Below are positions 1 to 9,300 of a stretch of 64,000 nucleotides of DNA, piece by piece. Source of the stretch: a virus; IMG/VR virus record IMGVR_UViG_3300010885_057925, positions 62,001 through 126,000 of that record, one strand, 5' to 3'. Below the pieces are notes generated by a model that was not told the DNA's origin, searched no databases, and saw only the letters and a program-made list of their open reading frames with translations. Position numbers and translations under genes: made by a program. Numbering within the stretch: the stretch's first letter is position 1; each line of letters begins with the position of its first letter.

Positions 1-219
1 CATGTGATCAACCTTCGAAGCGATCGTGTTGGCGAGCTCCGAAGCCTGAACTTCCTTCGTACCCTTGGCGACTTTCGCAAGATCATCAGGCTTTCCAGAG
101 GGCATGCCCTTACGATTGGGGGCGGGCTTCCTGGACTTCTTGCGATCAGCCAGCTTCTTCTTCTCTTCGAGTATGATGCGGCGGAGGAGAGCGGGTGTGA
201 GATTGACGACCTTAGACAT
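1..219 (-). CDS. Small basic protein of the capsid-assembly cluster (3' end outside window)
   Basis: Only the first 73 codons are visible; the frame is open at the left edge. The ATG at 219 has AAGGAG ten bases upstream, so the start is well supported. The protein begins with a short hydrophobic/basic helix (LTPALLRRIILEEKKKL) followed by a Lys/Arg/Pro-rich stretch. It lies downstream of the portal and the gp21 protease, where T4 carries the scaffold gene 22 just before the major capsid gene 23. A scaffold or core role is therefore plausible, but no family is recognised. Its N-terminal helix resembles that of the next gene upstream. A motif shared with the portal promoter region lies 30 bases before the start. 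Confidence 0.75.
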   Translation of the reverse strand, partial: MSKVVNLTPALLRRIILEEKKKLADRKKSRKPAPNRKGMPSGKPDDLAKVAKGTKEVQASELANTIASKVDHM

Positions 220-248
220 GATTAACGAACTCCTTGGTTAGGGTATCG

Positions 249-257
249 TACTTAAAT
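249..257 (-). promoter_or_regulatory. Candidate late promoter element ATTTAAGTA
   Basis: On the minus strand this reads ATTTAAGTACGA and ends about 30 bases before the ATG at 219. The same core, ATTTAAGTA followed by a G/C and GA, ends 29 bases before the portal ATG. In T4, late promoters are a single AT-rich -10 element (TATAAATA) read by gp55, at a similar distance from the gene. This window encodes a gp55-type sigma factor. The promoter role is inferred from only two copies. Confidence 0.35.
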
Positions 258-278
258 ATCAGCTAAATTGTCTTCTGA

Positions 279-731
279 TCACTTTTTTGTCGTCGCGAAT
301 GCCATGTCGGCCCAATTTCCCGCGCCTTCGAATATCTGCATCGGATCGATGCTGGAGACTGGACCTCCAGCTCCGGGATTTCTCTCTGCTTCCATCATGC
401 TGGGCAGAGTGTTCTTCATAGTATCTTCAAAAATTGATTGCATCACGCTTCGTTGATTAGGCGGAAACGCTGAGGAAGCTTCGGCAGCGACAGCAGCGTA
501 TTTCTGTGTTTGTCCCTGAGCGCGAGCAGCGACCTTGGAGACTCCGTCAGAGAACGACATGGAATCAAGATGCTTTTTTCCAGTAGGAAGCGGAGCGGGA
601 ACTGGATCAGCTCGGCGAGTCGATTCACGAATACCGGGCGTCTTTCTCTCGGGTTGTGAGATTCCTTCCATGAGAATCTCGATCAAGCATTCCTTAACGA
701 TATCTTTAAGATCAGATCTTGTCAAAGCCAT
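279..731 (-). CDS. Hypothetical capsid-cluster protein, 150 aa
   Basis: The ATG at 731 overlaps the stop of the gp21 gene by one base (TAATG), indicating translational coupling. The protein opens with an amphipathic helix (TRSDLKDIVKECLIEIL) similar in style to the start of the downstream gene. It continues with a Ser/Ala/Gln-rich middle and a short C-terminal segment containing FEGAGNWADMAF. No known domain is recognised. Its place directly after the prohead protease suggests a prohead core or protease substrate, like T4 gp67, gp68 or gp22, but this rests on gene order alone. Confidence 0.8.
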   Translation of the reverse strand: MALTRSDLKDIVKECLIEILMEGISQPERKTPGIRESTRRADPVPAPLPTGKKHLDSMSFSDGVSKVAARAQGQTQKYAAVAAEASSAFPPNQRSVMQSIFEDTMKNTLPSMMEAERNPGAGGPVSSIDPMQIFEGAGNWADMAFATTKK

Positions 732-1351
732 TATTTTTTCCAGGACATTATGTCGTTGAATATTCTATCGATTCTATCGCTACGATTAAATGTTCTGGAA
801 AGTTCTGATGGAGCAATTTGACGACCCTCGCGCATCATGAAAGCGCCGGGTGTAGAAGGTTCTGAAACGAAGTCCCAGCATATAAGCTGGAAGTCATCCT
901 GCACTATCTGCTGATCACCCGATTTTTTAGTAGAACCAACGCCTCTGGATGAGATTCCAAGAGTGACCCCACTCTCGACAAGGCTCTGGAGGATCTTACC
1001 CATCGGAGTATCAAGAATCTCAACCGTACCGTAGCAGACCAAGCCGTCCATGTAAGCTTCACGAACGATATGACTCACCTTCTTCAGCTCGACCACGGAC
1101 GAATCAGGGTGATCACACTCGCCCAGAGCCCTGTTTTCGCGAATGAACTTCTGGTAATTGCGAACCTCACGCTCGAGTATCTCACGTGGGTATATTCTTC
1201 CGTTCTGGTTGATCGTTTCAGCCTTCTGGAGAATTCCTTTCATCATAATCTTACCACCGTTCTGCTCGCGATTCTCCTTGATGGACTTCGTGTCATAGGA
1301 AAATGGAGACCACTCGGTTAGAAGCGTCAATGTAGAAGATTTGTCACTCAT
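731..1351 (-). CDS. gp21: Prohead core protease, T4 gp21-like
   Basis: 206 residues, close to the length of T4 gp21, the serine protease that sits in the prohead core, cleaves the scaffold and head proteins, then destroys itself so that DNA can enter. Visible motifs are NGRIYP near residue 50, the His motif GECDHPDSS (His81) and the Ser motif LGISSRGVGS (Ser134 or Ser135). These match the peptidase U9/S78 pattern. Start is ATG at 1351. The gene lies between an unknown core protein and a small protein, in the T4-like order portal, core, protease. Confidence 0.93.
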   Translation of the reverse strand: MSDKSSTLTLLTEWSPFSYDTKSIKENREQNGGKIMMKGILQKAETINQNGRIYPREILEREVRNYQKFIRENRALGECDHPDSSVVELKKVSHIVREAYMDGLVCYGTVEILDTPMGKILQSLVESGVTLGISSRGVGSTKKSGDQQIVQDDFQLICWDFVSEPSTPGAFMMREGRQIAPSELSRTFNRSDRIDRIFNDIMSWKK

Positions 1352-2180
1352 CTTTTGACTCGAGCTCCTGCTGTAGCTGGGTTAGTTGCATGAACTTTAC
1401 GACAGTATCGTCATCGAGCCGAGTGATGTCTATACCGTTGACTTGCTTGCTTATATCGTCTATTTTCTCAAGAAGAATTGTGCTGTTTGTGTTTTCTTTG
1501 AGTCTTTGAAGGCCTCTGTTAACTCGACGCTTCGTAGATTCTAAGAGTTTAACATCGGTTCTTCCCATCACGTAATCCTTAATGATGGAAGCCTGCTCAT
1601 GCGTTAGCTTTCCCGACCATTTCTTCTCGAACTTCTCTGTCATGAGCTTAACGGACAGAGCGTTAACATTTTCATCCACCATTTCATCAAGATCGGGTGT
1701 GGTGCCCTTATCTTTCTTAAGCCATTCGACCAGCTTGTGCTCATAATCAGTGACTCTCACGAGAGATGCATCGTCCGACTTTCTCCAATCGTTTATTAGA
1801 GTTTGAATCGTAGCATAAAGACGATACTCTTTGACGGGTTGATTGAAAAAATCGACATCATCTAGCGTGTGATTTATCTCGCGAATCAATTTGGATTTCT
1901 CAACGTCTAGCTGCTGCTGCGAGAACATGCGCGCTCCACGACGAGCTTCTTCGAGTATCCTAACTGCAAGCGGCTCAGATCGAGTAGTCGTGTTCAGAAG
2001 AGCTTGAAATAGACGAAACTCACGATACAGCTCGCTCCCGGGCTTGAAATACTTCTTTGTGATTTTCATGCACTGCAGAGCTTTGTCTTCATTGTTCTCT
2101 AGCAAAAACGCAGAAGTACGACGTAGCAACTGCTCATAAATGATGCCCACGTTTCTTTTCTTATTATGCTGATTACTCAT
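1344..2180 (-). CDS. Hypothetical protein between portal and protease, 278 aa
   Basis: I chose the ATG at 2180 (MSNQHNKKRNVG) because it has AGGAAG upstream and overlaps the portal stop by only eight bases. The frame is open further, to 2228, but that would run deep into the portal gene. The protein is mostly helical and charged, with segments such as NVGIIYEQLLRRTSAFLLEN and IREINHTLDDVDFF and a C-terminal run of leucines and acidic residues. No domain is recognised. In T4 this position holds the prohead core genes 67 and 68, so a core or scaffold role is possible. It overlaps the gp21 start by eight bases. Confidence 0.85.
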   Translation of the reverse strand: MSNQHNKKRNVGIIYEQLLRRTSAFLLENNEDKALQCMKITKKYFKPGSELYREFRLFQALLNTTTRSEPLAVRILEEARRGARMFSQQQLDVEKSKLIREINHTLDDVDFFNQPVKEYRLYATIQTLINDWRKSDDASLVRVTDYEHKLVEWLKKDKGTTPDLDEMVDENVNALSVKLMTEKFEKKWSGKLTHEQASIIKDYVMGRTDVKLLESTKRRVNRGLQRLKENTNSTILLEKIDDISKQVNGIDITRLDDDTVVKFMQLTQLQQELESKDE

Positions 2181-4089
2181 CTGCGCTTCCTGAGTTGATA
2201 ATCGCTTCTGGCGTCTCTGTGAGAACACCGTTGCTCTTCCTATTTATTCTGCTACTCATGTCTTTGAGAGCTGATCCGATCTCCGGAGTCATCTTGGGTC
2301 TGGGGAATTGAGGAGTGTCGTAAAGTTCCTCGACCAAACTTAACGGACGACGGGATTCAAGCTTAGAAGAGTCGCTGAAGTCGACGGAAAGATCGTCTTT
2401 GTTGAACGGATCATTGAACGTGTCCTGAGGGCGGCGGTTACTCAGCATGCCCTCGAAGTCTGTCATTCCAATTGAAGCTGCTGTACGCTTGTCTCTCTTG
2501 GGAGTGTGATCGTTGCCGAACACATTGCGAATCGTCTTCTCGGCTTTAAGAGGAAGATCTTCATTCTCTATTGACATAACGGCTGGTTTTTCGACTCCGG
2601 CAGAGACCAGTTCACCCTCACGTTCGAATCCAGCCGTGATGGCCCCTCCACCGGCGCCACCGCCCCCACCGAGACCACCTGCTCCTTCAGGTCCTGGGAC
2701 TGCCTCAAGCTCAGCGTCCTCGCCCTTGTCCTTCTTACGACCTTCCTTAATCTCATCGATCTCCTCATCGGAAAGACCCATGATATTCTTTCTCACCCAA
2801 CGACGATCGACAATACCTTCAGGCGCCTTACCCGCGATATCAAATCTGGATGATATCAGCTCAAGCTTCTGCTGCTGAGCGATGGTCGACGGGTTGGAGA
2901 GCTTTAAGGTGAAATCAAGAAGCTCTTCTCCTTCATATCCGTGGGAGTAAAGATGAATCATCGCCATCTTGTTAAGCTCAGAAATCACGACCTTCTGGAT
3001 CCTGGAGATCGTTCTTGAGAAACGAATGTCCTCTTGAGCCAGAGTCGCCTTCGCCCCGATATCCTCATCGTATCCAAGGTATGCCTTGGGAATCTTGAGA
3101 GCTGCAAAGAGCTTCTTCTGGATATACTGCACGTCCTCGATGGCCGCAGCGTTCGTGCCGCCGGCCAGCGAGTCTATCTTTGTTCCCGTCTCACCGCCGC
3201 GAACTGGAATGAAGTAGTCCTCGTCAACCGACAACGGGTTGTATCGAAGGTCCATCTTGCCGCTTGATTTATCGACGAGTCGATTACGCTTCAGGCTTGT
3301 CTGAGCCTGCTCCATGAAGTTAGCGACCTCCTCTGGTGGGACGTTACCAACATCGATGTAGAACACTCGTCGTTCAGGAGCACGAACAATACGATACACA
3401 AGCATCGCGTCCTCCATGAGGATCATCTGACGCCAGATTCTACGTGCCGATTCGAGAACTGATGATCCGTAAGGAAGGAAAGCATCGTTAGAAAGCAATC
3501 TGAAGTGTGAGACCTGCCAGTTCTCAAGAACCTGATTCCCTCGGGTGATCCAGCGGAATCGCACAGCCATCGGATCTTTGGGATCGTAGCCCTCTTCACG
3601 CTCCATCTCCGAAATGGGAATCGGATAAGCGTTGATGATGCCATAGTTCGGATGAACGTCGTTGAAGAGGAAAAAATCTCCGTACTTGCAGAGATTTCGA
3701 GTCCACATTGGGAGGTTAAACTCGATGTTCAGCGTGTCGTTGAAAAGAGTCTCAAGCAACTCCTTGATTCTTCTATTCTCGGAATGAATGTGGAGGACAT
3801 GACCGCGCTCATCTTGAGCAACAGTCTCCTCGGCGTAAATGTCAAGGGCTGAGGCTATTTCAGGCGTCGCCTCCATTTCCGAGAAGTCAGAGTATCTCGA
3901 CATTCTGTCGAAAGCTCCGTAAGCAGCGACCGTACTTGAGTAGATGTCGGACTGATTTTTCCTGAACATCTCATACGCTGACGATGCGGTGGGCTCGTGA
4001 TAATCCTTGACTTTTCTACGAATAACGGGCCCAGCTCTGAAGAGCTGAGTAAGACGCTGGAATAAGCTGCGGTTGTCTTTAGCTGCCAT
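2173..4089 (-). CDS. gp20: Portal vertex protein, T4 gp20-like
   Basis: 638 residues. The protein forms the dodecameric ring at one capsid vertex through which DNA is pumped and to which the tail attaches. Its body carries gp20-type segments: YGAFDRMSRYSDFSEMEATP and SALDIYAEETV near the N-terminus, YRIVRAPERRVFYIDVGN mid-protein, and KKLFAALKIPKAYLGYDED with AKATLAQEDIRFSRTISRIQ in the crown/stem part. After about residue 455 there is a Gly-rich linker and a long low-complexity tail, an extension beyond the T4 core. The ATG at 4089 follows the terminase stop by 14 bases. A candidate late promoter lies 29 bases upstream, within the terminase 3' end. Confidence 0.95.
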   Translation of the reverse strand: MAAKDNRSLFQRLTQLFRAGPVIRRKVKDYHEPTASSAYEMFRKNQSDIYSSTVAAYGAFDRMSRYSDFSEMEATPEIASALDIYAEETVAQDERGHVLHIHSENRRIKELLETLFNDTLNIEFNLPMWTRNLCKYGDFFLFNDVHPNYGIINAYPIPISEMEREEGYDPKDPMAVRFRWITRGNQVLENWQVSHFRLLSNDAFLPYGSSVLESARRIWRQMILMEDAMLVYRIVRAPERRVFYIDVGNVPPEEVANFMEQAQTSLKRNRLVDKSSGKMDLRYNPLSVDEDYFIPVRGGETGTKIDSLAGGTNAAAIEDVQYIQKKLFAALKIPKAYLGYDEDIGAKATLAQEDIRFSRTISRIQKVVISELNKMAMIHLYSHGYEGEELLDFTLKLSNPSTIAQQQKLELISSRFDIAGKAPEGIVDRRWVRKNIMGLSDEEIDEIKEGRKKDKGEDAELEAVPGPEGAGGLGGGGGAGGGAITAGFEREGELVSAGVEKPAVMSIENEDLPLKAEKTIRNVFGNDHTPKRDKRTAASIGMTDFEGMLSNRRPQDTFNDPFNKDDLSVDFSDSSKLESRRPLSLVEELYDTPQFPRPKMTPEIGSALKDMSSRINRKSNGVLTETPEAIINSGSADE

Positions 4090-4103
4090 GATTCATAATC
4101 CTA

Positions 4104-5723
4104 CTATCTTCTCGTCCTACTTAAATCATTTACTAGCCATCCAAATTGCGCGTATGGATTTGAAGAGTTTATTGTTTTTCCTGATGATGGCATCGCCTCG
4201 ACCATAATGGGTGAGAAGGGATTCCTGGGGTGTGGAACGACCGGTTCCATATCGTCTCTGTTACGATTGACAGCAAATGCGGCCAGCATAGCCTTACTCA
4301 TTTCGTGGCTGTGCCGCGAATGATCTTCCGAAGAATCGTAGAGCCACGTTGCGATTGCTAATGAAATGACAAGATCATCGTTATACCCCTTCATGGCTCT
4401 GGGAGTTTGACCGATCCAAGTGAAAGTCTTCAGCTCGTCAAAAAGACGGGTTGATCTAACGCGAAGCTGCTTGTTTCTAAGGACTTCCTCGAGCTTCGTG
4501 AGCATCTTGGTCCTGTTGGAGGCGCCAGTCGTGAAACCGATGTTGGCGATGTCCTCGGACCCAGCGTATGCTCCCATGAACTGGTACTTCTTGTCCTTGT
4601 AATAGAGGTTCGGATACCCAAGCTCTTTCAGCTTCATGCAGACGGCGTACCCGTAGCTGTTGTTTTCGGGGCACAGCAACGCCTTGTTGTACCTCATACC
4701 GATCTCATTCAGGAGGACGGCATACTGGTCGGGAGGAACCTTACCCTTAAACTCACAAACTTGCTCACCCGACGTTATGTCTATAACATGACATGCTGAG
4801 TAATCTGCGCCGTCACCACGAGCAACGTCTGCCGCGATAATGTATTTGTGATCTGTCAGAGCATATCTCCAAACCCAAACTCCCATCTCGGGTCCCCATC
4901 TTTCGATGGGAGTTTGGGTCATTGACATTATATGATCTAGTTCATTCGCGCCAAGGAACGTATCTCCTGATGCAGCAAAGTCGCAGAGGAGCTCCTGGGC
5001 GACTTGCTTTCTGGTCATGTTCTTCGATTCATTCTCGAACCAGACGTCGTCACGCTCGGGATGGACATCCCACATGAGCTTGATCGCGTTGAACTCGTTA
5101 TGACCGCCCTCGGCCTCGGCGTAAATCTTGTGGTACTGGCCACCGACACCGTTCGGAGTCGAGAGAACAATCGCTCGACCGCCGGTCGACAGTGTGGGGT
5201 ATAGACCAGTCCAGAGCTCATCGAAGTTTCCGATGAATGCAGCCTCGTCGACGATCAGCAGCGTAAGAGCTTCTGAACGACCCGCGTCTTCCGAAGTGGG
5301 AATCGCTTTAATGGAAGATCCGTTGCTGAACTCGACCATCTGCTTGGTATCAGACTTCATCGATGGCATGATGAGCCACGAAGGCAGATTCTGCAGCATG
5401 ACCTTCACTTTCTTGATGAAGTTCTGCGCGACCGCGAGCTTTGTAGCGATGATCAGTATCGCCTTGTCCTTGTAGAACAAAGCTAGCCACAGGGCATAAG
5501 CTGCAGCGAGAGTCGAGATGCCGAGCTGCCGCGACTTCAGGATGACGTTGAATCGATGCTCTTCGAACTTATCGAGACACTCATCCTGAAACTTGTATGT
5601 TGTGAACGGAACGGTGCCACGTGTGGGGTGCTGAATCTTGACGTACTTGTTGATGAAGTACGATGAATTCTTCCCGCACGCGATTATCTCGGCCACCTGA
5701 CGGTCTTTCGACAGGACCGCCAT
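4104..5723 (-). CDS. terL: Terminase large subunit, T4 gp17-like
   Basis: This is the ATP-driven DNA packaging motor and nuclease that docks on the portal. ATPase motifs: ILKSRQLGIST (residues 61-71, a Walker A variant in which the usual lysine is replaced but K63/R65 are nearby, as in many terminases), LTLLIVDEAAF (Walker B) and VLSTPNG (coupling motif). The RNase H-like nuclease shows IIAADVARGDGADYS and GYNDDLVISLA. The chosen ATG at 5723 overlaps the upstream stop (TGATG) and has AGGT six bases before it; a GTG one codon earlier is also possible. A perfect 15-bp inverted repeat lies inside the gene. No small terminase subunit is recognised nearby. Confidence 0.96.
   Translation of the reverse strand: MAVLSKDRQVAEIIACGKNSSYFINKYVKIQHPTRGTVPFTTYKFQDECLDKFEEHRFNVILKSRQLGISTLAAAYALWLALFYKDKAILIIATKLAVAQNFIKKVKVMLQNLPSWLIMPSMKSDTKQMVEFSNGSSIKAIPTSEDAGRSEALTLLIVDEAAFIGNFDELWTGLYPTLSTGGRAIVLSTPNGVGGQYHKIYAEAEGGHNEFNAIKLMWDVHPERDDVWFENESKNMTRKQVAQELLCDFAASGDTFLGANELDHIMSMTQTPIERWGPEMGVWVWRYALTDHKYIIAADVARGDGADYSACHVIDITSGEQVCEFKGKVPPDQYAVLLNEIGMRYNKALLCPENNSYGYAVCMKLKELGYPNLYYKDKKYQFMGAYAGSEDIANIGFTTGASNRTKMLTKLEEVLRNKQLRVRSTRLFDELKTFTWIGQTPRAMKGYNDDLVISLAIATWLYDSSEDHSRHSHEMSKAMLAAFAVNRNRDDMEPVVPHPRNPFSPIMVEAMPSSGKTINSSNPYAQFGWLVNDLSRTRR
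4118..4126 (-). promoter_or_regulatory. Candidate late promoter element before portal gene
   Basis: Minus strand reads ATTTAAGTAGGA within the last codons of the terminase gene, 29 bases from the portal ATG. It matches the element before the first gene of the window in 11 of 12 positions and at the same spacing. It may be the late promoter used by the phage sigma factor. Conservation here could also reflect coding constraint (the codons encode Asp-Leu-Ser-Arg). Confidence 0.35.
4873..4919. repeat. Perfect 15-bp inverted repeat inside the terminase gene
   Basis: Left arm ACCCAAACTCCCATC (4873-4887) and right arm GATGGGAGTTTGGGT (4905-4919) are exact reverse complements, with a 17-base loop. 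The loop holds a second CCCATC (4895-4900) that can pair instead with the GATGGG of the right arm, giving an alternative short hairpin. The repeat sits in sense codons near the ATPase/nuclease junction. By a simple random-sequence estimate a 15-bp perfect stem is not expected in 64 kb. Confidence 0.85.
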
Positions 5724-6094
5724 CACACTACCTGTAGCGTCACCTGACGACGGTAGTAAGCAACACGACGAGGAGAATTATTGGTCGCGACGATCATCTC
5801 CAGAGAATCCTTGTTGGAGGTCTCCTTGAGTCGAAGAGAATCTCCCGTCTCTTCCTTGAAGCTCTTCTTGATATCATCCACACACTTGGTCAGGATCTGG
5901 ATCGACTCGTGGTTTATTCTGGCAACTTGATCACGCAGCGCGCTCTCAGCCGCGAAATGAACGACGGTCATATACTTCAGGGTGATTGCGTCATCGCCTA
6001 GAGAGCACGTAACAGAGTTGGGCATAGAAGAAACGCCCCAACCCTTTTGGGTGATTTGCCCCAACACTCTTAGATGCTTTTCAGTTAGGTTCAC
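5723..6094 (-). CDS. Hypothetical protein upstream of terminase, 123 aa
   Basis: I place the start at the GTG at 6094 because GAGGAG lies seven bases before it; the upstream GTG at 6109 has no ribosome site and abuts the previous stop. The protein has a mixed N-terminal half (TCSLGDDAITLKYMTVVHFAAE) and a helical C-terminal half ending in a basic segment. No family is recognised. It directly precedes and overlaps the large terminase gene, the place where a small terminase subunit (T4 gp16) is found. The size fits loosely, but no DNA-binding motif is visible, so I do not assign that role. Confidence 0.8.
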   Translation of the reverse strand: MNLTEKHLRVLGQITQKGWGVSSMPNSVTCSLGDDAITLKYMTVVHFAAESALRDQVARINHESIQILTKCVDDIKKSFKEETGDSLRLKETSNKDSLEMIVATNNSPRRVAYYRRQVTLQVV

Positions 6095-6109
6095 GATTAA
6101 ACTCCTCAC

Positions 6110-6391
6110 TTAATTATGTCGTCTCGAATGCGCGGACGACAGTCTTTTTATACGTATTGCGTCCAGATCTTTTCCCACAGGACGCCAACCTTCCATCCAG
6201 CGTTCTCGATTTGAGTCAGCCACTTCACTTTCGCAATCAAAGCAACAGCCTGTTCTGCTTATGGACGTGATGTCGATCTCATCTCTAACCACGCAGGTGC
6301 AGAGCGGGCAATCTATGGGCGTCATATCTTTCGCTAAATTACCGCGTTTGATGATGATGAAATCTCCAAAATCTTCATAGTAATTTTTCAA
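6110..6391 (-). CDS. Small zinc-ribbon-like protein, 93 aa
   Basis: The TTG start at 6391 overlaps the stop of the Mre11-Rad50 gene by four bases (TTGA) and follows GAGG by five bases. The protein contains two cysteine pairs, CPLC (with a further Cys two residues on) and CCFDC, spaced as in small zinc ribbons. The tail is basic and arginine-rich. No specific family is recognised. Tight coupling to the recombination nuclease and terminase suggests a nucleic-acid-binding accessory role, which is inference. Confidence 0.8.
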   Translation of the reverse strand: MKNYYEDFGDFIIIKRGNLAKDMTPIDCPLCTCVVRDEIDITSISRTGCCFDCESEVADSNRERWMEGWRPVGKDLDAIRIKRLSSAHSRRHN

Positions 6392-9300
6392 AAGTACCTC
6401 ACGTTAGCGTCGATTCCATCATGGGAAATCTCTATAACATTATCAACAATATCTTTGATACTGTCAACGTGAGAAATCACAAGCATATTCTTAAAATTAC
6501 GCTTAAGCGATGTGAGAAGTCGAGCGCAAGCCTCGAGGTTGGTGTCGTCCAGAGCTCCGAAGCCCTCATCGATGATGAATAGATCGGGCTTGGGAATCGC
6601 CGAGACCTCGATCAGGGCAGTCCTGATAGCCAACGAAGAAATCATCTTCTCCATGCCAGAGGACAGCTCTATTGGACGCTTCGAATCGCCGTAATCGATG
6701 AAGATCTCAAGATCACCATCGTCCTCATTCGCAACCAGCTCAACAATGAAATTGACAACTCCCGTTAGGACCTTCGAAATTTCATTATTGATCCTGGGAA
6801 GCTGAGATGCGATGATCTGCAACGGGATCCCGTCCTTACCAGTTGCAGCCAGGATTGTCTCGTAGATCTTCCAATCCGCCTGCAGCCTCTCGATTCTTTC
6901 GATGTCCTGCTCGAGTCGAGAGATTTCAGATCCGATAGCGCCCAAACGTTGATTGTCTTTGAGCATCTTCTTCGTTGTTTCCTGGATCTTCTTCTCTTCC
7001 TCTTCGATCTCCTGCTGCATCTTCTTGACCTCCTCGAGCGCCGATATCGAGGTTGCTGCCCGAAGCTCCTGCAGCGCCTTTCTCACTCTATCAAGATCCT
7101 TCTTGTGAGAATCGCCCAACGAGCTTAAGCTCTCTGCACGACTCTCGTGAGCTTGCAGTGAAGTCTTCGCTCCTGGAAGCTTGGACTGGAGGCCCGTCAC
7201 TTTCTCAAGTCGATCCTTCGTCTCCTTAAGCGCACCGGCATCAAACGATTGACGCAACTCCTCAAGCGTTGTTGCGATGTCATCGAAAGCTTTCTGCTTC
7301 TGCGGTAGGAGCTCGCGATCCTTATGGGAGTCCTTGATGTACTTGCAGGTCGGGAAAGAGTTTCCACAGGGAACTTCGCCAAGTTTCTTGACGGATCTCT
7401 CAAGGAGCTTGATCCCCTCGGACTCAGTCCTGGATCGAACCTCAACCTCATTTATCTTGCTGGAGATCCGCTCCATTCTCTCAACGTCGCGACGAAGAGC
7501 GTCAATATCGAAACCTGCGATGACGCTCTCGATTTTGTCAAGCTTTGTCTTCAGATCATCTCGCTCCTGGATCGCTGCAGACAGGTCCTTTTCATTCTGC
7601 TGAATCTTCTTCTCGAGACCTACAACTTCAGTTTCGTATCTCTTGATGTCGTCCAGAGTATGAGAAGATCCGGGAGATTCACGCTCAAGGATGGCTCGAA
7701 GCTTCTTGACATGAGCATCAAGAGTCGAGCGTTCGGATTCGAGAATCTCCACCTCAGCGTGAAGTGTTGCCTCCTCCTTCCTCTTGTCGTCGATTGCAGA
7801 TCTGATATTGATCGCTGGCACCCGCTTGAGCTCTGACTTGATTGAGCTCGCGCTCTCCTTGGCCAGGAGGTTCAGAGAGTCAAAGACCTGCAGGTTCAGG
7901 AACTTCGACAGGATATTCTTTCGAGCCGTGGCACGCTCTTTGAGGAAGGCGTTCATCTCGCCCTGGGCAGCGAATGAAGTCAGGAGGAAATCATCCGATG
8001 TTCCGATGAGGGAGCGAAGTGCCTTGTCAGAATCCTTGCGCTGCTCTCCCGAAATATCTTCAATCGGATTACCGTCCTGATCAAGCCTGAACAGGTTAAG
8101 ATGGGTGACAGCATGCTGGATACCAGCCTTCGTCTGGTGCTTTACCGATTGACGCTCCGATAGATAGACATCATTTCCCGACTGGAATTCCACGGATGCC
8201 TTGCAGTAATCCTTCCTCGTGTTGATGATGTGAAGGTTCTTGATCGGACCTCGATCCGTGGTGTTGAACAGCGAGTACATGATGGTTCCGGGAATGGATG
8301 ACTTCCCTTGGGCATTTCGACCAAAGATTCCCGTGATCCCGCTCATATTCTCGAAATCGATCTCGTTCTCCTTCCCGTACGCGTAGGTGTTATCCCAGCG
8401 CAAACGCTTAATGGACCACTTGACGTTGCCCAGACGTTCGTCCTCAGGTAGGGAATCGATCAGCTTCGAGACCGTGGAATCAATCTTCGAGAGAGCACCG
8501 GCGTCAAGACCCTTCGATTCAGCGTACCCCTTGAACAGCCCCTTTATCGTCGCTGGATCTCGCAGATTCTCGCGCGATAGAGATGTCGTGCCAGCACGCA
8601 TGTCCTCCTTCGATTGCTCACCCACGAACTTCCAAACTACCTCGGACGCGCCCCGCTTCTTCTTCAGCTCACCAGCCAGCTGACGAGATTCGGAAATCGC
8701 CACGTTCTCATCATTGAGAATCCTGAACCTGGAGCCCGTTGGGAGCTTCTCACAGACTTGTACGGTGGAAGAGACATCTCCCTGCCACTCGATCGAGTGG
8801 AAAGGCTTGGGGTTCTTGAGCTTGACAAAGTTGACGCGGTACTCGTCACGATTCTTAATCTGCCAGAAGAGGAACCCTTTCTCGATCTCCTCACCGTAGT
8901 TCTGCTGGACGGTTGAACCCGGATAAGCGATCCTAGTGCCTCCATCAAGGAACTGCCGACGGTGAATATCACCGAGAAGTGAGAAATCGTATGGTCTGAA
9001 CATGTCAACTGTCACCTCGCCGTCGATAGGCATTCCAGTATCGAGCAGTGATCCACCCACGGCCCCGTGGTAGAGCGCGATGTTGATCAGATTCGGATCG
9101 CTACTTGGACTGCACTTGCTCCAGTTCTCCTCGTCGAAGCATGAGAAGTTGGCAAAGTTGATACCATCAAGCTCGTAGTTGCCAGAATCCTTGAGAAAGT
9201 GGATGTTATGGTGGTCAAGAGCGGCAACAATCGGTGAGATCGCATCGAGGCGCGACTTGTTGTGGATAAGACCATCATGATTTCCGAGGATAACGACGGT

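Noticed and set aside
104-115. 12-base palindrome AGGGCATGCCCT and similar (e.g. CCAGATATCTGG near 12645)
   Set aside because: Six-bp self-complementary words are expected many times in 64 kb by chance.
4-225. Plus-strand open frame at the left edge
   Set aside because: It is the antisense of a minus-strand gene with a clear start and AAGGAG site; all neighbours are on the minus strand.
4104-5723. Terminase as an inactive copy because the Walker A lysine is missing
   Set aside because: Many active terminases place the basic residue earlier in the loop; K63/R65 are present and all other motifs are intact.
5723-6094. Small terminase subunit (gp16)
   Set aside because: Only position and approximate size fit; no helix-turn-helix or oligomerisation pattern is evident.
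7277-7836. Longer plus-strand frames opposite the Mre11-Rad50 gene
   Set aside because: Low-complexity Leu/Ser-rich shadows of the coiled-coil codons, without ribosome sites.
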